From Apostichopus japonicus (Eukaryota; Echinodermata; Holothuroidea; Aspidochirotida; Stichopodidae), in assembly GCF_037975245.1 (NCBI RefSeq), contig NC_092579.1, positions 5,705,001-5,769,000 of the forward strand: a stretch of 64,000 nucleotides of DNA, given 5' to 3'. The position numbers and the translations under genes are program-made. Below the pieces are notes generated by a model. It did no database searches and was not told the DNA's origin. It saw only the letters and a list, made by a program, of their open reading frames with translations. Below, piece by piece: positions 50,871-63,825 of the stretch (the stretch's first letter is position 1; each line of letters begins with the position of its first letter).

Positions 50871-51657
50871 CATGGGTGTCAGCAGGTTTCAGAAAGTGGG
50901 GAGGACACTATACTATCTAAGCGGAGCGCCACCATTGGTTGGCGCGTAGCGTACCAGAAAATTTTGGGTACATAAGACCCCCTAGATCGCAGGAGACGGC
51001 CTTCCTGAGTCGTTTTTAGTTACATCAGAACCAGATCTGTGAGGAGAAATTTTGTCTCACAAAACTAAATTCCGACAGAAAGTACTGGTAGAAAGATGCC
51101 GTTCTGACACCAAGGGAAACGAATTACACAGCGTCCATCTCAAACGAAATATTTTCGGTAGTTTGGTATCATATAATACCCTGCATACAGGCAGAATACT
51201 GTCTGTAGGGCCTAAAATATATGATATTACCTTCCTGGTGGGGTCTTCGACTTGTTTTCAAGTTGAAATGCGTCGTTTTCTCTGATTCACAGTGTAGGGC
51301 AAGGGGAATTCCATTTCTGGCGAGAAGGGGTGCTTCCACAAAACACTCTAAAACATCGTTCAAACATCGCACAAACTTTTATCAGAGGTCTCGGACGAAG
51401 CGGGGAGGGTGAATATTGGAGGAAGGGGGATAAAGGGCCAAGCACTGTTCTAATTTCCAGTGCAATTTATTGATAATGATTCTTAAGTTAGATTCTACTT
51501 GAATCAGCTCAGCAATTGTGATAGAAAATCGCGCATATGCATGTGATTTTTTTAATAACTGCTCTGAAAAGTGGGGGGGACAAATGATATGATATCCCCT
51601 CCACTTTTGAAAGTGGGGGGGACATGTCCCCCCGTCCCCCACCTGTTGACGCCCATG
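50871..51657. mobile_element. 787-bp non-autonomous hAT element with exact 8-bp duplication
   Basis: Termini CATGGGTGTCAGCAGG and CCTGTTGACGCCCATG form an inverted repeat with few mismatches. Both are flanked by ACTGGCAG (50863-50870 and 51658-51665). The right end matches the 3.5 kb hAT element (TTGACGCCCATG after a CCCCCCGTCCCCC hairpin). The core GCGGAGCGCCACCATTGG lies at 50921-50938. No transposase frame is present. Confidence 0.9.
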
Positions 51658-51665
51658 ACTGGCAG

Positions 51666-54179
51666 ACAGCATATTACCAAAAAAAATCCTATTGCATGGT
51701 ACAGAACTATATATGGGATACTACTGTAACAAAGACTATTAAAAATACTTCAATATTGTTTCAAAAGTTTCAAAAATTTCGCATCATCATGTTGCATCTA
51801 AACCACCTTCAATCTTAACCGACAATACTCCTCAAAAAGGAATGGGCACGACAGATGTGAATTCTACAAGGTTAAGTACTTTTAGACACGATAGAGAAGA
51901 TACAGTAAAAGGGAGTGGGTAAGTGCAGTAAACCGAGGTTGTTTTTGAACTTGATTCGTGGTGTTTGCAACAACCGATCTTCCATTGGCCCTAACTGTAT
52001 TCAGAAAAAAACCCATTGTACTATTCTGTACTGCCTTTTTCATTATTTGTAAGTTCTGCTTTTATGGGTGAGAACAACAACGCCCACACATGGTACTGCC
52101 TTTTGTACCTCAAATTAGAAGTTCATGGATCTGTCCCCGACACAGCCCTAGAAAGCAACAAAAACACACCCCCAAAAAATACATCACCGTTGCCAAAAAA
52201 ACAGATTTCAAATTTGTCAAGTTAACCTTGCGAATGTTTGCTCTGTGACCTTTAACTCACCCTTTAGTATTTCCGCCACATTTACAAATTAGAAGCCACA
52301 CCAGGACAATAATAATTCCCAAGAATTGCCTGCAGGTGTAAAAGAGAAAAATATGTGCCATTTGAAGATATTGCAACATGCTGATTGAGACACTCAATTA
52401 AACAGGGTACATGGTTATAATCAGTTGAGTTGATCTGGTGGTGAAAAAAATGTAACTCCTCTATAGAAAAGGTAGACTTTTGAGATATTCCAGGAGCGAT
52501 GTTCTGAAGAATGCATGTTTTTTTTTCGATCAAATTTCAGACAATGCTCGAAGTTAATATCCCAAGGGGATTATCAGATATAGCATTTTGAGTGTGTCAC
52601 ACAGATACGAAGGCAAGACTGTGGACCTTCAACTATTGCAACCGTTTGAATTATATTCTACTTCAACTTTCACAAGGGTTGACTTTTCAAATGAATCGAA
52701 TACTAAAGAAAAAGATATTCCCAGATTAATGAATGATATGGAAACATCTTTCCACTATTAAAGATCAATGAAGTACAGATAGTTACATACAGTAAAACCA
52801 TCACTTGTCAAAATCTAGCAACGTACATTCTTCTTGAAGGGTCAGCAAATATTTCTCACGCTACTCAATCATTCTTGTATTATTTAATACAATAATAGGC
52901 AGATGAGGTGAGGGTCTAGAGGCCTGAAGTTCAAGGTGGGGGGGGGGGCCTCTGTGCTGGCAAAGTTAAATATAAAGCAGGGGCAGCGGAAAGGGAGGGG
53001 TGAAAGAGAAGCATGTATATAGTGTTTAAGGGCCCCATAAGGTGTTCTAGGGCCCCAAAAGGTGTTACTCTGGTGTTTTTCCTACTGTACAGTATTTGTA
53101 ATATACTTCTATTAATATGTAATACTGTATCAGAAATCTGTTTTTTATCCCTCTTCAGTGCAGAAATGAGAATATTTTTTCCCCCATTTTAAGAAGACTT
53201 TCCTTCAGAATGATCTCAGTTCGACAGCATTATTACTCAGGGACAGTTTAATAGCGAATGCACTTGGCACTTTTATTTTGACGCACTATTGATGCTATTA
53301 ACGTTATTTTTCGAAACAACATGTGGTTTATCCAATGTTTGAATTTCAGGAGAAATATTCCCAGCAGCTTCATGAGATAAAGAGACACAAAAAAAATTAA
53401 TAATAATAGAAATAATCATTTTATAAGCAGTACGTTCTAATGTCCTAAACACCCATACTGTATATACTAATCTACTTCAAACTGCAAATTTACACATTTG
53501 ATCATAAAAATCATTATAAAATATTATTCAGTTATGGATATTGATGTTACAACAGATGTTTAAATTCTCAAGAATGTCTGTTTATTCAACAACCAACAAA
53601 CACAAAAAAAAACACATTTACAATGAGCATAATAAGCTTTTGTCGTGACTTTCGTACTCAGTAAGCCCTAGACTGCTTTGCATATGAACAGTACATGATA
53701 GCTTTTACTTTAAAAGGCGACATTACTGGCCAAAAATTAACTCAGTTTGTTTGTACAATACTGCTGGCAATCTAAAGTGTTATATTTTCTTACTTTTCTC
53801 TACACCATTTTAATTTTTGGAGAAATGTCTCTGTAAACATCTGAGGCTCATCAATTCAAGCTGCTGGAATTCTAAGTCTAACTACGAGACAATTATGCCA
53901 GTTCATCAGAAGCAACACACAAAACTCAAATTGGGAAACATCATTTTTTTAATATACTATGTATTACAAATTTGTTAAGGATACATGGTCTTTAATTAAT
54001 GTCATCCAATGATGTGTTGTTGTTTATATGAACATGAAACATCATGTTTAGATCAATTTTATTAGAATTGAAGAAACAACGGATAAACGTTAACAGTTGT
54101 GGTCTGAGACAAGGAGCAGATGTAATTATAATCAGGCAGTTATTTTTACAATGCTTAAGCAACCACCAACGTGGGAGAA
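51666..54179. other. Non-coding A+T-rich region
   Basis: I see no exon, RNA gene or complete element. There is a G run at 52939-52949 and a GGGCCCCATAAGGTGTTCTA duplication (53030-53069, two copies of GGGCCCC-AAGGTGTT). Confidence 0.4.
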
Positions 54180-54402
54180 GCCCGCCCAGGTTTGTGGCTT
54201 CCAATTCAAAATTTTAATTAGAATCTGGAATCTTTTCAATTTAGAAAGTCATTTCAGATGGGAAAGCCGTAGATTGCTCTTGGAAGAAAAACCCACCGTC
54301 CTATGACCCGGTCGGGGATCAAACCCTGTGAACCTCCTGATTGCTAAGCCTCATTGCTTTGAACAAATGACACTGCCTTTATCCACTCGGCCACAGCAAG
54401 GG
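54180..54402 (-). mobile_element. Second tRNA-derived SINE (Leu/Ser-type head)
   Basis: On the minus strand, GCTGTGGCCGAGTGGATAAAGG holds an A box (TGGCCGAGTGG, 54383-54393). The B box GGGTTTGATCCCC lies at 54314-54326. The roughly 57-base gap between them is longer than for most tRNAs, as in tRNAs with a long variable arm. The head lacks a closed acceptor stem and CCA context, and a body (GGGTCATAGGACGGTGGG, GTTTTTCTTCCAAGAGC) follows, so this is a SINE rather than a working tRNA gene. It differs from the SINE at 32.3-32.7 kb. Confidence 0.7.
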
Positions 54403-56859
54403 TTTTCATCATCAACTTGGCCTTAAAAGTGCATTCCGGAGATTAAGCATTCCATATTTGAAGATGAATATCTTAAAAAATTGGAGCAGTACTTTCAAAA
54501 CAGACATAACTGGTGCTCAGATTCGTTCCTTGAACTATAACATACAAAAGAGTTTCTTTAAATATTGTCATGTACCCGGTACCCCTTATTAAAGCATCAA
54601 TGATCTTGGGTAAATTCTCCTTACTTTTCACTAGTCATAATCCATACCATAGTAAGTGGCACAGTGCTTGAAACAGCATTTGAAACTACCCAGGAGCTGT
54701 CTTTTGTAAGCGATCGTCTCTGCCACGAATGCTTTTATAACACTCGATGGAATCTTAATTAGTCGCTAGTTTGCATCCTGCCAGGGAAATTTTAATCATG
54801 AAAAATCAGACCTGTCTCTACCAAAGCCTTAAAATTCTCATTTCTAGGTTTATTAATATTGAAAAGAAACACTGATGAGAGCATTTCACACAATTTATGA
54901 GCCAGTATAAAGTTCATTCTTTACTTCCCCCCCCCCCCCCCCAAAGTGTGCCGGAAAGTAAAACTACACATATAATTTTTTTTATTAAAATTTTGTTAAT
55001 GTGCTAAAATTTAGGTCCCAGATTAATGGACTTTTTATCCAGTACAATAGCGGATGAGTGATGATGTTGTATATTAACCATATTAATGGATTTTTTTCAA
55101 GTACTATAGCAGAGGATGTCGTATATTAACCACATTCCACATGCGGATTGACTCGAGTACACTCTGGCACTGTTTCGTAAAAAAGTCCACGACGTTTCCT
55201 CCTTCTTGTTCAAAAAGATACAGAAAGAGAAAATGGTTATCAGCCTTCGTACGTAGATAATGAAAATAGAAACTTCAGCAACCCAGATTCTGGCATGCAC
55301 AATAGGCTGGGCTATAAAGTTATTTTGTCTTTACAAATCTTGCCTAAATGTGCTCTTACGAGTGGTAAAAAACTGTATCTTAGTTTCGAGTATGTCACGC
55401 TATGGGTGGATTAGGGAATGTGTAAGACACTTTTGCCCAGAATTTCTCTCAAAGGAATTCTGAGTGATTTCAGAGACTGCAGATTGTCGAGTATCCTGGA
55501 ACAAGAGAGGACCGATACAACAGCGCCCTCTGTCGACTTAAGGAGCGTAAGGAGATCCCGATTGTATTAACAATGAATGCGCTAAATTTAAAGAGTGATT
55601 TCACAAAACTGCTAGACATGTCAGATGGACATCTCTTTTGAAAAATTCATAAATTTTGTGACAGTTTTTCCAACAATTCTTGGAAATTTCCTCCAAATCG
55701 ATCCTTCTACAAACCTTCGACAACCTTCCTGTGTCTTGGTGCATGATTGAGCCTTGGAAATGTTCTGTGGTGACATTTAGTTAAATGCCCTTATTGCTAT
55801 TGGAATTTAATAGCCCCTCAATGCAGATTAAACAAAGTTAAAATGCCTTTCCACTACACAGACTCAAACAAATATTATTGGGTCATTATTATATATGTAT
55901 CATAGCAGCTTCTGGAGTAGATTTTGAAGATTTTCAGGACTAGAAACCAATAACAATTTACAGTTGTTCATTAATATCTCGGCTAGGTAATTTTTTCATT
56001 TCAAATCATGGAAAGAAATATTAATATATATAAATATTCCAATATTTATTTTATTTCATGAGGTTGATACATCCATGAAAGATTGCCTCATTTTGAGTTA
56101 AAAAAATTTCTGCAGGTTTTGGTAACTTTTTGGACAAAGTTCAAAAACCTGCTTTAGTTTGTCACGTCAGATCTTAAAGTGGCTCAATAAAAAATGCTAG
56201 AAATTTGTCTGCAACCTCTCAATCTAAACCGAAACCTTATGGCATTTTGTATTGCGAATGTATGAATTTGTAAATTTTGGTGGTTTGTCAATTAATGCAT
56301 CTGGCAACAGCAGTGTATAAAATGATGTCATCATGGCAATTCAGCTGAAAAATTTGGTGTTTCTTTATAACTAACTTATTGACAGAGCAAAATAAAACTT
56401 TACCAAAATAAAAAAAAGCATTTTTATCATTACAAAGAACACTTGAAAGCTAAGCCAACATTCCAAATATATCAGGTCTCCAAGGATAAATCAACAAAAT
56501 GATCAGAGAAGAAAAGTAAAACTCTTGAGGGCCATTTCCCCTCCCTCTACCCCCCTCCCCCTCCCCCTTATGACATCACAGACAGCTTACTGTGATCCAC
56601 TCCAAGGACGTATCAGGGGCTTTGGCTGCCAGTCAAATTTGGTTGCAAATCATTCAAACATACCTCCAGTTAGGGACAAAATCCCAAGATGAGATTTTTC
56701 AACTAATAACAGTGCAGAATATTAAACTTTTTACCATATGCTAGTCCTCCCATTGTCTGTCAGCTGAATAACCTATTTAAAGTCTTCTAGGACTTGTCTC
56801 TTATTGTGCAGACACAAGTTTCTGTTTTAATGGTTTGACATGTGCAGTATACCGTTTAA
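54403..56859. other. Non-coding A+T-rich region
   Basis: No gene or element ends recognised. A poly-C run lies at 54928-54943, and near-duplicate text GATTAATGGACTTTTTATCC / CATATTAATGGATTTTTTTC recurs about 60 bp apart (55020-55110). Confidence 0.4.
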
Positions 56860-57165
56860 AAAGTATATCTGCTACTACTTTAAACGTCCCGCCACCCGCA
56901 CAAAACAGTTTGGCAGCCGTGTATTTTCTGTAACTGGGGCCAGGCTGTGGAACGACTTGCCGTCTTCGGTTGCGAATCAATCCACATTTCTCTCTTTCAA
57001 AAAAGCTCTGTAGACAGTTCTCTTCAATGAGGCCTTGAGTAATCCTCTTTTTTTTTCCTTTTGTTGCTGTTTTTGTTCATATTTATGTTTTCTTTTTTCC
57101 TTGTAAAGCGCCATAGAATATATCGTTTTAGTTATGGCGCTATATAAATGCCTTATATATACAGT
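56860..57165 (+). mobile_element. 5'-truncated LINE: reverse transcriptase C-terminal tail and 3' UTR
   Basis: In frame from about 56860 to the TAG at 57011-57013, the pattern FGSRVFSVTGARLWNDLP, then SSVANQSTFLSFKKAL is the characteristic end of the endonuclease/reverse transcriptase ORF of metazoan non-LTR elements. A T-rich 3' UTR follows and ends in a hairpin, GCGCCATA / TATGGCGC (about 57108-57140), then ATATAAATGCCTTATATATA. Only the last 50 or so codons survive, as usual for 5'-truncated insertions. Confidence 0.8.
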
Positions 57166-57549
57166 AGAATTACAAAACTTTCAACAATTAATAAAGTTGC
57201 TTTCACCTGCGTGACCTGCTCTTGATAGTATCCAGAAAGTACAGGCAGACGTTGGTGAGGTACAGTATATAATCGAAGTATAAATGCTAACTACATGTAC
57301 CAACTTTATCGTACCAATTGGGGCAAGCAAGAAACAAAACAAAAAACACATTACTTAAGTAGATACAGTGAACAGCAGTCTTCCTGCATGGGGCCATATC
57401 CCTTAATTGCATCTACAGTAAATGGGGTTTTTTTTCAGGAAAACACAAACCTTCCAGTAGAAATATTGATGATATACTGTAAATGTCTTGATTTAAATGA
57501 CTAACAATGACAGGTTTGCTTTTCTGTTTTTGAATCTTCAACTTTCATT

Positions 57550-57848
57550 CATGCGCGTAGCCAGGAATTTGCCAAGGGAGGGGCGCACCTGTGGGTAAAC
57601 TATTAGAGCCGTAGTTTCTGCATTGAAAACTATCTAAGCGTAGCGTCACCATGAGTTGGTGCTACACGTACAAGAAAATTTTGGCTGAAAATGCCTTCCA
57701 GATCGCTGGAAATGGCACTTCCCAGGCCTTGTAAGTTGCATCTAAGCTTGAAATTACTAGCGATATCGTTAACACATACAAAAAAAATATGCTAAAGGGG
57801 GGGCGGTCGGTCGCCCCCTTTGCCCCCCCCCCCTTGGCTCCGCGCCTG
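57550..57848. mobile_element. 299-bp hAT-type MITE with exact 8-bp duplication
   Basis: Termini CATGCGCGTAGCCAGG and CTTGGCTCCGCGCCTG form an imperfect inverted repeat. Both are flanked by CTTTCATT (57542-57549 and 57849-57856). The internal core CTATCTAAGCGTAGCGTCACC and the following ACAAGAAAATTTTGGC are shared with the elements at 39283, 40022 and 50871. A G-run/C-run hairpin precedes the right end. Confidence 0.88.
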
Positions 57849-57856
57849 CTTTCATT

Positions 57857-60800
57857 TGTAAATTTCTCAGTCTTACCTTCCTTCTGTGTATTTTAATGGA
57901 TTGATGACTCTGTCTTTCATCCAAAATATAAGTTGAGTTCCTAGAAAAACTTGTTTTATTGAGCAGCATATCAAGTGTACTAAGAAAACTATTTTCCACC
58001 AAAGTTTATCTGAGGAGAAAATAAAAGACAAAAGTAGATGAAGATGAAGAAGCAGAAGCAGAAAAAAAGAACACAATAATATCAGGTGTAACCTTAAGGT
58101 CAGTAAAAAAGCAATAAGACAGAACTATTTGGGTCCAGTCACCAACATTCTAGCTTTTATCAAACCTACTGTATAGTACAGCAGTTTCTCCGAATAACAT
58201 TATTTTGGATCAAAGTTAGAGGGCCTTGCTAGTATTATTTCCATAGTTACAGAGTATTTCAATGATTCCACTTTAAACTGCTATCGACAGAGATCAATTC
58301 TTCCCACGGAAGTTGCCTGCTCTTGTTGTGTAGGCTATGAAGTTTTGCTACTGATGTTACAATCAATTAAATGATGCACAGTCCAACGTTTTCCTCAGTA
58401 AAAGTACGAAGATTCTTAGTTTCCATTCCCTTCTTCATTTATTAAAAAAAATGATTCCTATTTAATGAGATATTGGTTGGGGTTGTATTGATCCCTTTGA
58501 CATAATGAGCTCTCTCAAAATTGAACATTGACTCTCCCTACCTTTCAATTGATCTTATCAATAAAGAACACTTAACACTGCAAACTTGGGAGTTTTTTTC
58601 TCTTTGGCATTTATGAATCAAATCTGTTTTTTAACACATATTGTGAGATGGAAAAGTTAATGGGATTTATGTAAAAGACTGCTGTTGTGTAGATCGTATT
58701 ACACATATTGGAAGTGGATATTAATTTAAAGTAGCAATCTATTGTAGAGCTCTAAATCTGGCCACATTTGTTGCAGATATTCTGCACTAGATGTGATATA
58801 TACCAAACCAACAACAAAGGCCTTAAAAATGTCAATAGGACAATATATTTGTAGAAAAAAAACATGGGAATGTTTGCTGTTTTGACTTTAGTCCTACAGC
58901 AGTTTTTTTTAATCCTATATTTCCATTAGTGCATCAGTTGTTATTTCAATAACTTGAGAACTGGACTGCAGGCAGGGTCAATGTGAAAGATTGTTGGTAA
59001 TGTGAGTGCATGAACAACCCTATGGTGTGTGTGATATAATTTATCCTAAACAATTCAAAACTTGCAAACAGGACAGTTTTTGTGGTGAGTCAACATAGCC
59101 TGATATGTGAAGGAGACACCGATGCCTGGACCTACCTGTTACATCTGGAGTAAGAACAATTGAAAAACACAGGAAACTAGGAACGAAGTAAATTAACTGT
59201 GGAAGAGAGAGAGAGAAAATGGGAATGAAATACAAAATATTTTATTTGATAAGACCGTACAGTATTTAATAACTAGAAACATTGACATCATGCAGGGACA
59301 GGCAACACTTTCAAAATGTCACACCAAAGTTTTTTCTTTTATTTCGACTAATCATGTTTGTGATTTGATCTTTTATTGGAATCATGCCCATTTAAAAACT
59401 TGAATTTCAAGAAGTATTCCATCTTCCTAAAGCCTGTACATAACCCCACCGACCCCCCACCACCCCACCCCCAGCCATATTTTTAATACCAGCCTCCACT
59501 CAAAATAAATGACTCCTTCTCTTATAACTGTCTCCAATCAAGGCAATGTACTTTCCCCATCTACCTGTACCATACATAACAACATTTCAAGGACAAATTT
59601 CGGCAACTTATTTTAGCACTGTACCAACTACGACCCACGGTTGGGGTGTTTACCAGTATTAAATTAATAATTTCCCTCCAGGGCTCTGAGAGGAGAGCTG
59701 CTAGATTTACAGTAATTGACACGTCTATCTTACCTTTACCATACATATGATTAAAAAGTCCTTATAATTCAGTTAAATATCAATATATATAGGTATACAC
59801 TACACTACAGTAGCTACAGTAACTTTGAGTATTTAAGCAAACTTCTGAATTATGTGATATGATGCATGTATACGACAGGTTTGTTTCAAAATATTTCATT
59901 TTTTCTGTTTACTACTGTACGTGACCAGAACATATATCATACTCAGATTTCTCACTTTCATATCGTGCAAAATTACATGATTTATATATTTTCCATTTTT
60001 TTCTTGTGAAAATAAAAAATTTAATGTCGTGATGGTTTACTGTACTATATCCCTTTTGTGACACAATTACATGGTTTATATCTTTTTTTCCAATTTTTTT
60101 CTTCTGTTATGATGGTTTACTGTATTATTATATCCATACTAAGTAAGAGTACTGAGGGGGGGAGATGGGTGGGCAGGGGAGGGGGTTGGAGTAGACCTGT
60201 TGGAAGGCTCAAAAGTCAAGCTGCATATTAAATGCTTTACTTGTACAGTATGCCACACAATGGAATATTATTTGGTTCTGATCTACTATATAGGCCTTAC
60301 ATGAGTGTGTCTCAATTTGCTTTCATGACATATAACAAGATTATAACTGAACTTGATACACTTGTATACAGAATAACATGACAAAAACATATATCTAATA
60401 CAAATTGAATATTAAAGCAACAAATCACACCATCAACATCCTTTTCTACTATTCATCTGCACCCCACCCCCTATGTCCCTCCCTCCACCCCTCCCTCCCT
60501 CCCTCTCTCTGTCACAACCTCCCTCCCTCCACCCCTCCCTCCCTCTCTCTGTCACAACCTCCTTCCCTCTATCACATCCCTTCTCTTTGCCAATGGAATG
60601 GAGACAATGGTACAGTACTTGAGTCACATTCTTTTCAGTACAGTACCGCATGCACTCCATTCATGTACACATTAATACTTAGAACTATGTTCAAAATTTC
60701 TACGAAAAAAGACAAGAAAACTTACCATCCACATTAAAGGTGCTGGATCTCTAAACTGAAAATCAAAAAGAGAAAGACAGAGAAATAAGAAACACATAAC

Positions 60801-63800
60801 AGGTAGAAATGACAGACTGTGCCAGACAATTCTATACGTATATCTACTGTACATATATGTTAATCTACCAGACAATGATCATTTATGTACATCTCCCTAC
60901 GGCACCTTAGCCTTATTCCCATTGTGACATGTGCTGAGAATCCTGTATCCCGGCTGCATCCAGGCTGCATAGATCATATAAATGTCATCTTTTGTGCTCC
61001 ACAGCTTCGCACAATAAGGCGCTGCAGGTCTGCAAGCCTATTATTTGGTATCAATTCCTATTAGCTGCATCAGTAAGATTCTGCAGCTGGCTGCAGTTGT
61101 TGTTTGTGGAAAAATTAGCCCAAATGGTTTCTGTACCCGTTTACAAAAGAGGTTGTTAGCTGGTTGTTTACGGTATGTCAGTGTGTACTAAGAATGTGGC
61201 CTTCCTTGGTGCAAATACCCCCCCCCCCCCCCGCTTTACAACAAAAGCGATTTGCAACAATACAGCTACAGTATGGTACAGTAGGTTAATTCTTATAGAC
61301 CTCAGGCTATCGGTATACACATACCCATGTGTGGCATCTTATTCAAACATCTGAGAAGGTAAAAGGCTGAGATTGTTTACTAACGTACAACGAGAAGCAT
61401 GTAACAGTACTTTCTGATGTCATTATTTGGTATGCGGATGGAATCCTGAATGCTTTATTTTGATTGTGGTTTTACTGCCTGTATAATAAAAGGATTTTCT
61501 GTTGACAATATTTAAGAAAAACATATTCCACACTACTAGTTGCAAACGCCATCTCAATATATCTGGCTCATAAGTTGAGATTTATTACACTGGTTGATTG
61601 AATTTAGCCTATTTTGACTGGCTAAATCTTCGTCTATACTCCAAAATTTTGGATCGCAGTAGGGGCTCTGTGATCTCATCTGGGCAAATGTTATCAAAAC
61701 AAATCTTACTTTTGCTTTGTTTCGTGACTTAGATGTCAGAGTGCAAAATGTGGTGCCAACAAATTCTGTTCAATTAAGGCAATTTTAGACCACTCTAGTC
61801 CTCTCAGGAGCAGTGTACAAAAATTTTTCACTGCTGCGGAAAGAAGTTTGTTTACAAGTGACGAAGCTTAAGGCTCTCATAGCAAAAGTACTCCATGGTC
61901 ATGATACGAAAAAATTGAAGGTGCCAACTTGTTAGCTATTCAGTGATGGATAGGGTTTAGCTTGAGAGATAAGTCTATAAGGACTTAGAAACCAATTAAA
62001 TAGAGTATGCTACCATATAAACCAGGTTCAAGTTCACTGCACACATAATGATTCCCTTGTGTCTCAGTAGCCCAGACACTTCAAACAGAGAAATCACACA
62101 GCTTTGTTTGAGTATAGCCTGCCAATGTAAATTAACACTATACAAATACTCCCAAGATATGAACAATAAACGGCAGACATATCATACGTGCGAATATTCC
62201 AAAACTTTCTGGTTTGGATATTTACGAGCTGAGTGATGAGCTTACCTGTCTCCCCACAACCTTAGCATTTTCGTTCTACCGTGCCTAGAATGAACTGGTG
62301 ACCTTTCAACACTGTGACCGGACCCCTTCGGTCAATGCCCTTCCTTCTCATGAGACTACCTCCCCTCCCAAAGTGATTCCTTAATCTGAAGACCAGGGGT
62401 AGTCTCGCCTGCCCTCACCTGAGAGACTTACCCTCCTCAAATCTGTACACGTTTTTACACTGTAACCCTGACACTCGCTAACCAATGTACAACTATAATA
62501 CTGGAAAAATCAAGTCAAAACACTCTAGCCTTATAAAATGCTACGACTGTAAAAAGTCCCAAGTTTGTGTGAAGCATTAATTTCTGTTTGTTAATCATTA
62601 GGTTCAAAATACAACACTAGGTACACAACCCGGTTCAAAAAATGGTTCAAACAATTACTTTAAGTTCAAAACATTGAAGTAAATTTCTCATTTCCTATAT
62701 GGCTGCTTTAAGGAATATCTTTCCATTAGTATTGGCTGCGATAATGGAAACATCTTTAATACAATAAAAAACACATGCTCTATCTACTAAACATCTGTAC
62801 ATACTAATGGTTTCCCTACAGGAAAGGGAAATCCATGTGTGTTTTGTAATTTGCTGTCACTCAGCAAACAACATTACATTATGATGGTATAATTATGTAC
62901 AGTACTTTTTTAAGTTTCTTTAAACTTGGGCAAGTGAAAACAGCAGTAAAGAAATTCTGATATACAGGTAGTACACCAATCCAAAAGCTCTGATATCAGT
63001 ATTTTACCATGTAGAAATATTGTTGTTGATTTTAGCCTCCAGGGGCAAAACTAACTAGGCAAGATGTTTTCACATTATTAAAAAGGACTTCCACAAACAG
63101 AAATATTCTGTACACCTCAGCAAACAACCGTCGATACTAATCCACTAGGATGTAATATTTTTCCTGTAGAGCACAAGAAAATGCTTCCTGAATTTGTGGA
63201 AAAATAGTTCAACAATTAAACAATATGAGGGTAATCCTTGGAGTTGCAGATCTCATATCCTCCACATGTGACAGAAGTGATTGTTTGGGTTACTTCTGAT
63301 TATATCTGGTTGGCTATCTGTGCTAACAGGCTGGAATCCAGTTTCGTTACCATACACTTTACTCTAAAGTTAGTGAAAAACCTGGATACTGTACCTGTAT
63401 ACAGGTTATTTTATTACCTGATATCACATATGTGTAGAAAAGTACTATGCAAACTGGACAAATTCCTATAATACAAATACAAAGGTCTAAATATATAGCA
63501 GTTTTTGTACAAAAGCCAAGCTCATAGCCTTGAAAATTGCTACACAAAATTTGAACATTAAAGTTAATGGTTTTAAGAATGTCATGAAAATCCACTTCTT
63601 ACACTCAAAGCCTTAAGAATGAAACACAATAAACATAATACACTGTACTTCATTTAATATCATTACTTCCTGTAAACACCATACATGTGTTTTACAAAAC
63701 TTCATCTTAACACTAGAAAAGACAAAGGCTTCACTGAACTGATTACAGAAAATCCGCATGTCAAATGTAAGAACTTCATATAGGCGACCATTGTTGAGAT

Positions 63801-63825
63801 ACAGTATCATGTTTACAAGATTTTC
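57857..63825. other. Non-coding region with simple repeats
   Basis: No gene model supported. A duplicated pyrimidine block CCCTCCCTCCACCCCTCC ... CTCTCTGTCACAACCTCC occurs twice at 60476-60562. A poly-C run lies at 61217-61232. Otherwise the region is A+T-rich without recognisable ends or domains. Confidence 0.4.

Noticed and set aside
54314-54400. tRNA-Leu or tRNA-Ser gene
   Set aside because: The cloverleaf cannot be completed and a repeat body follows the B box.
60405-60737. Open frames through the CCCTCC block
   Set aside because: Low-complexity pyrimidine repeat.
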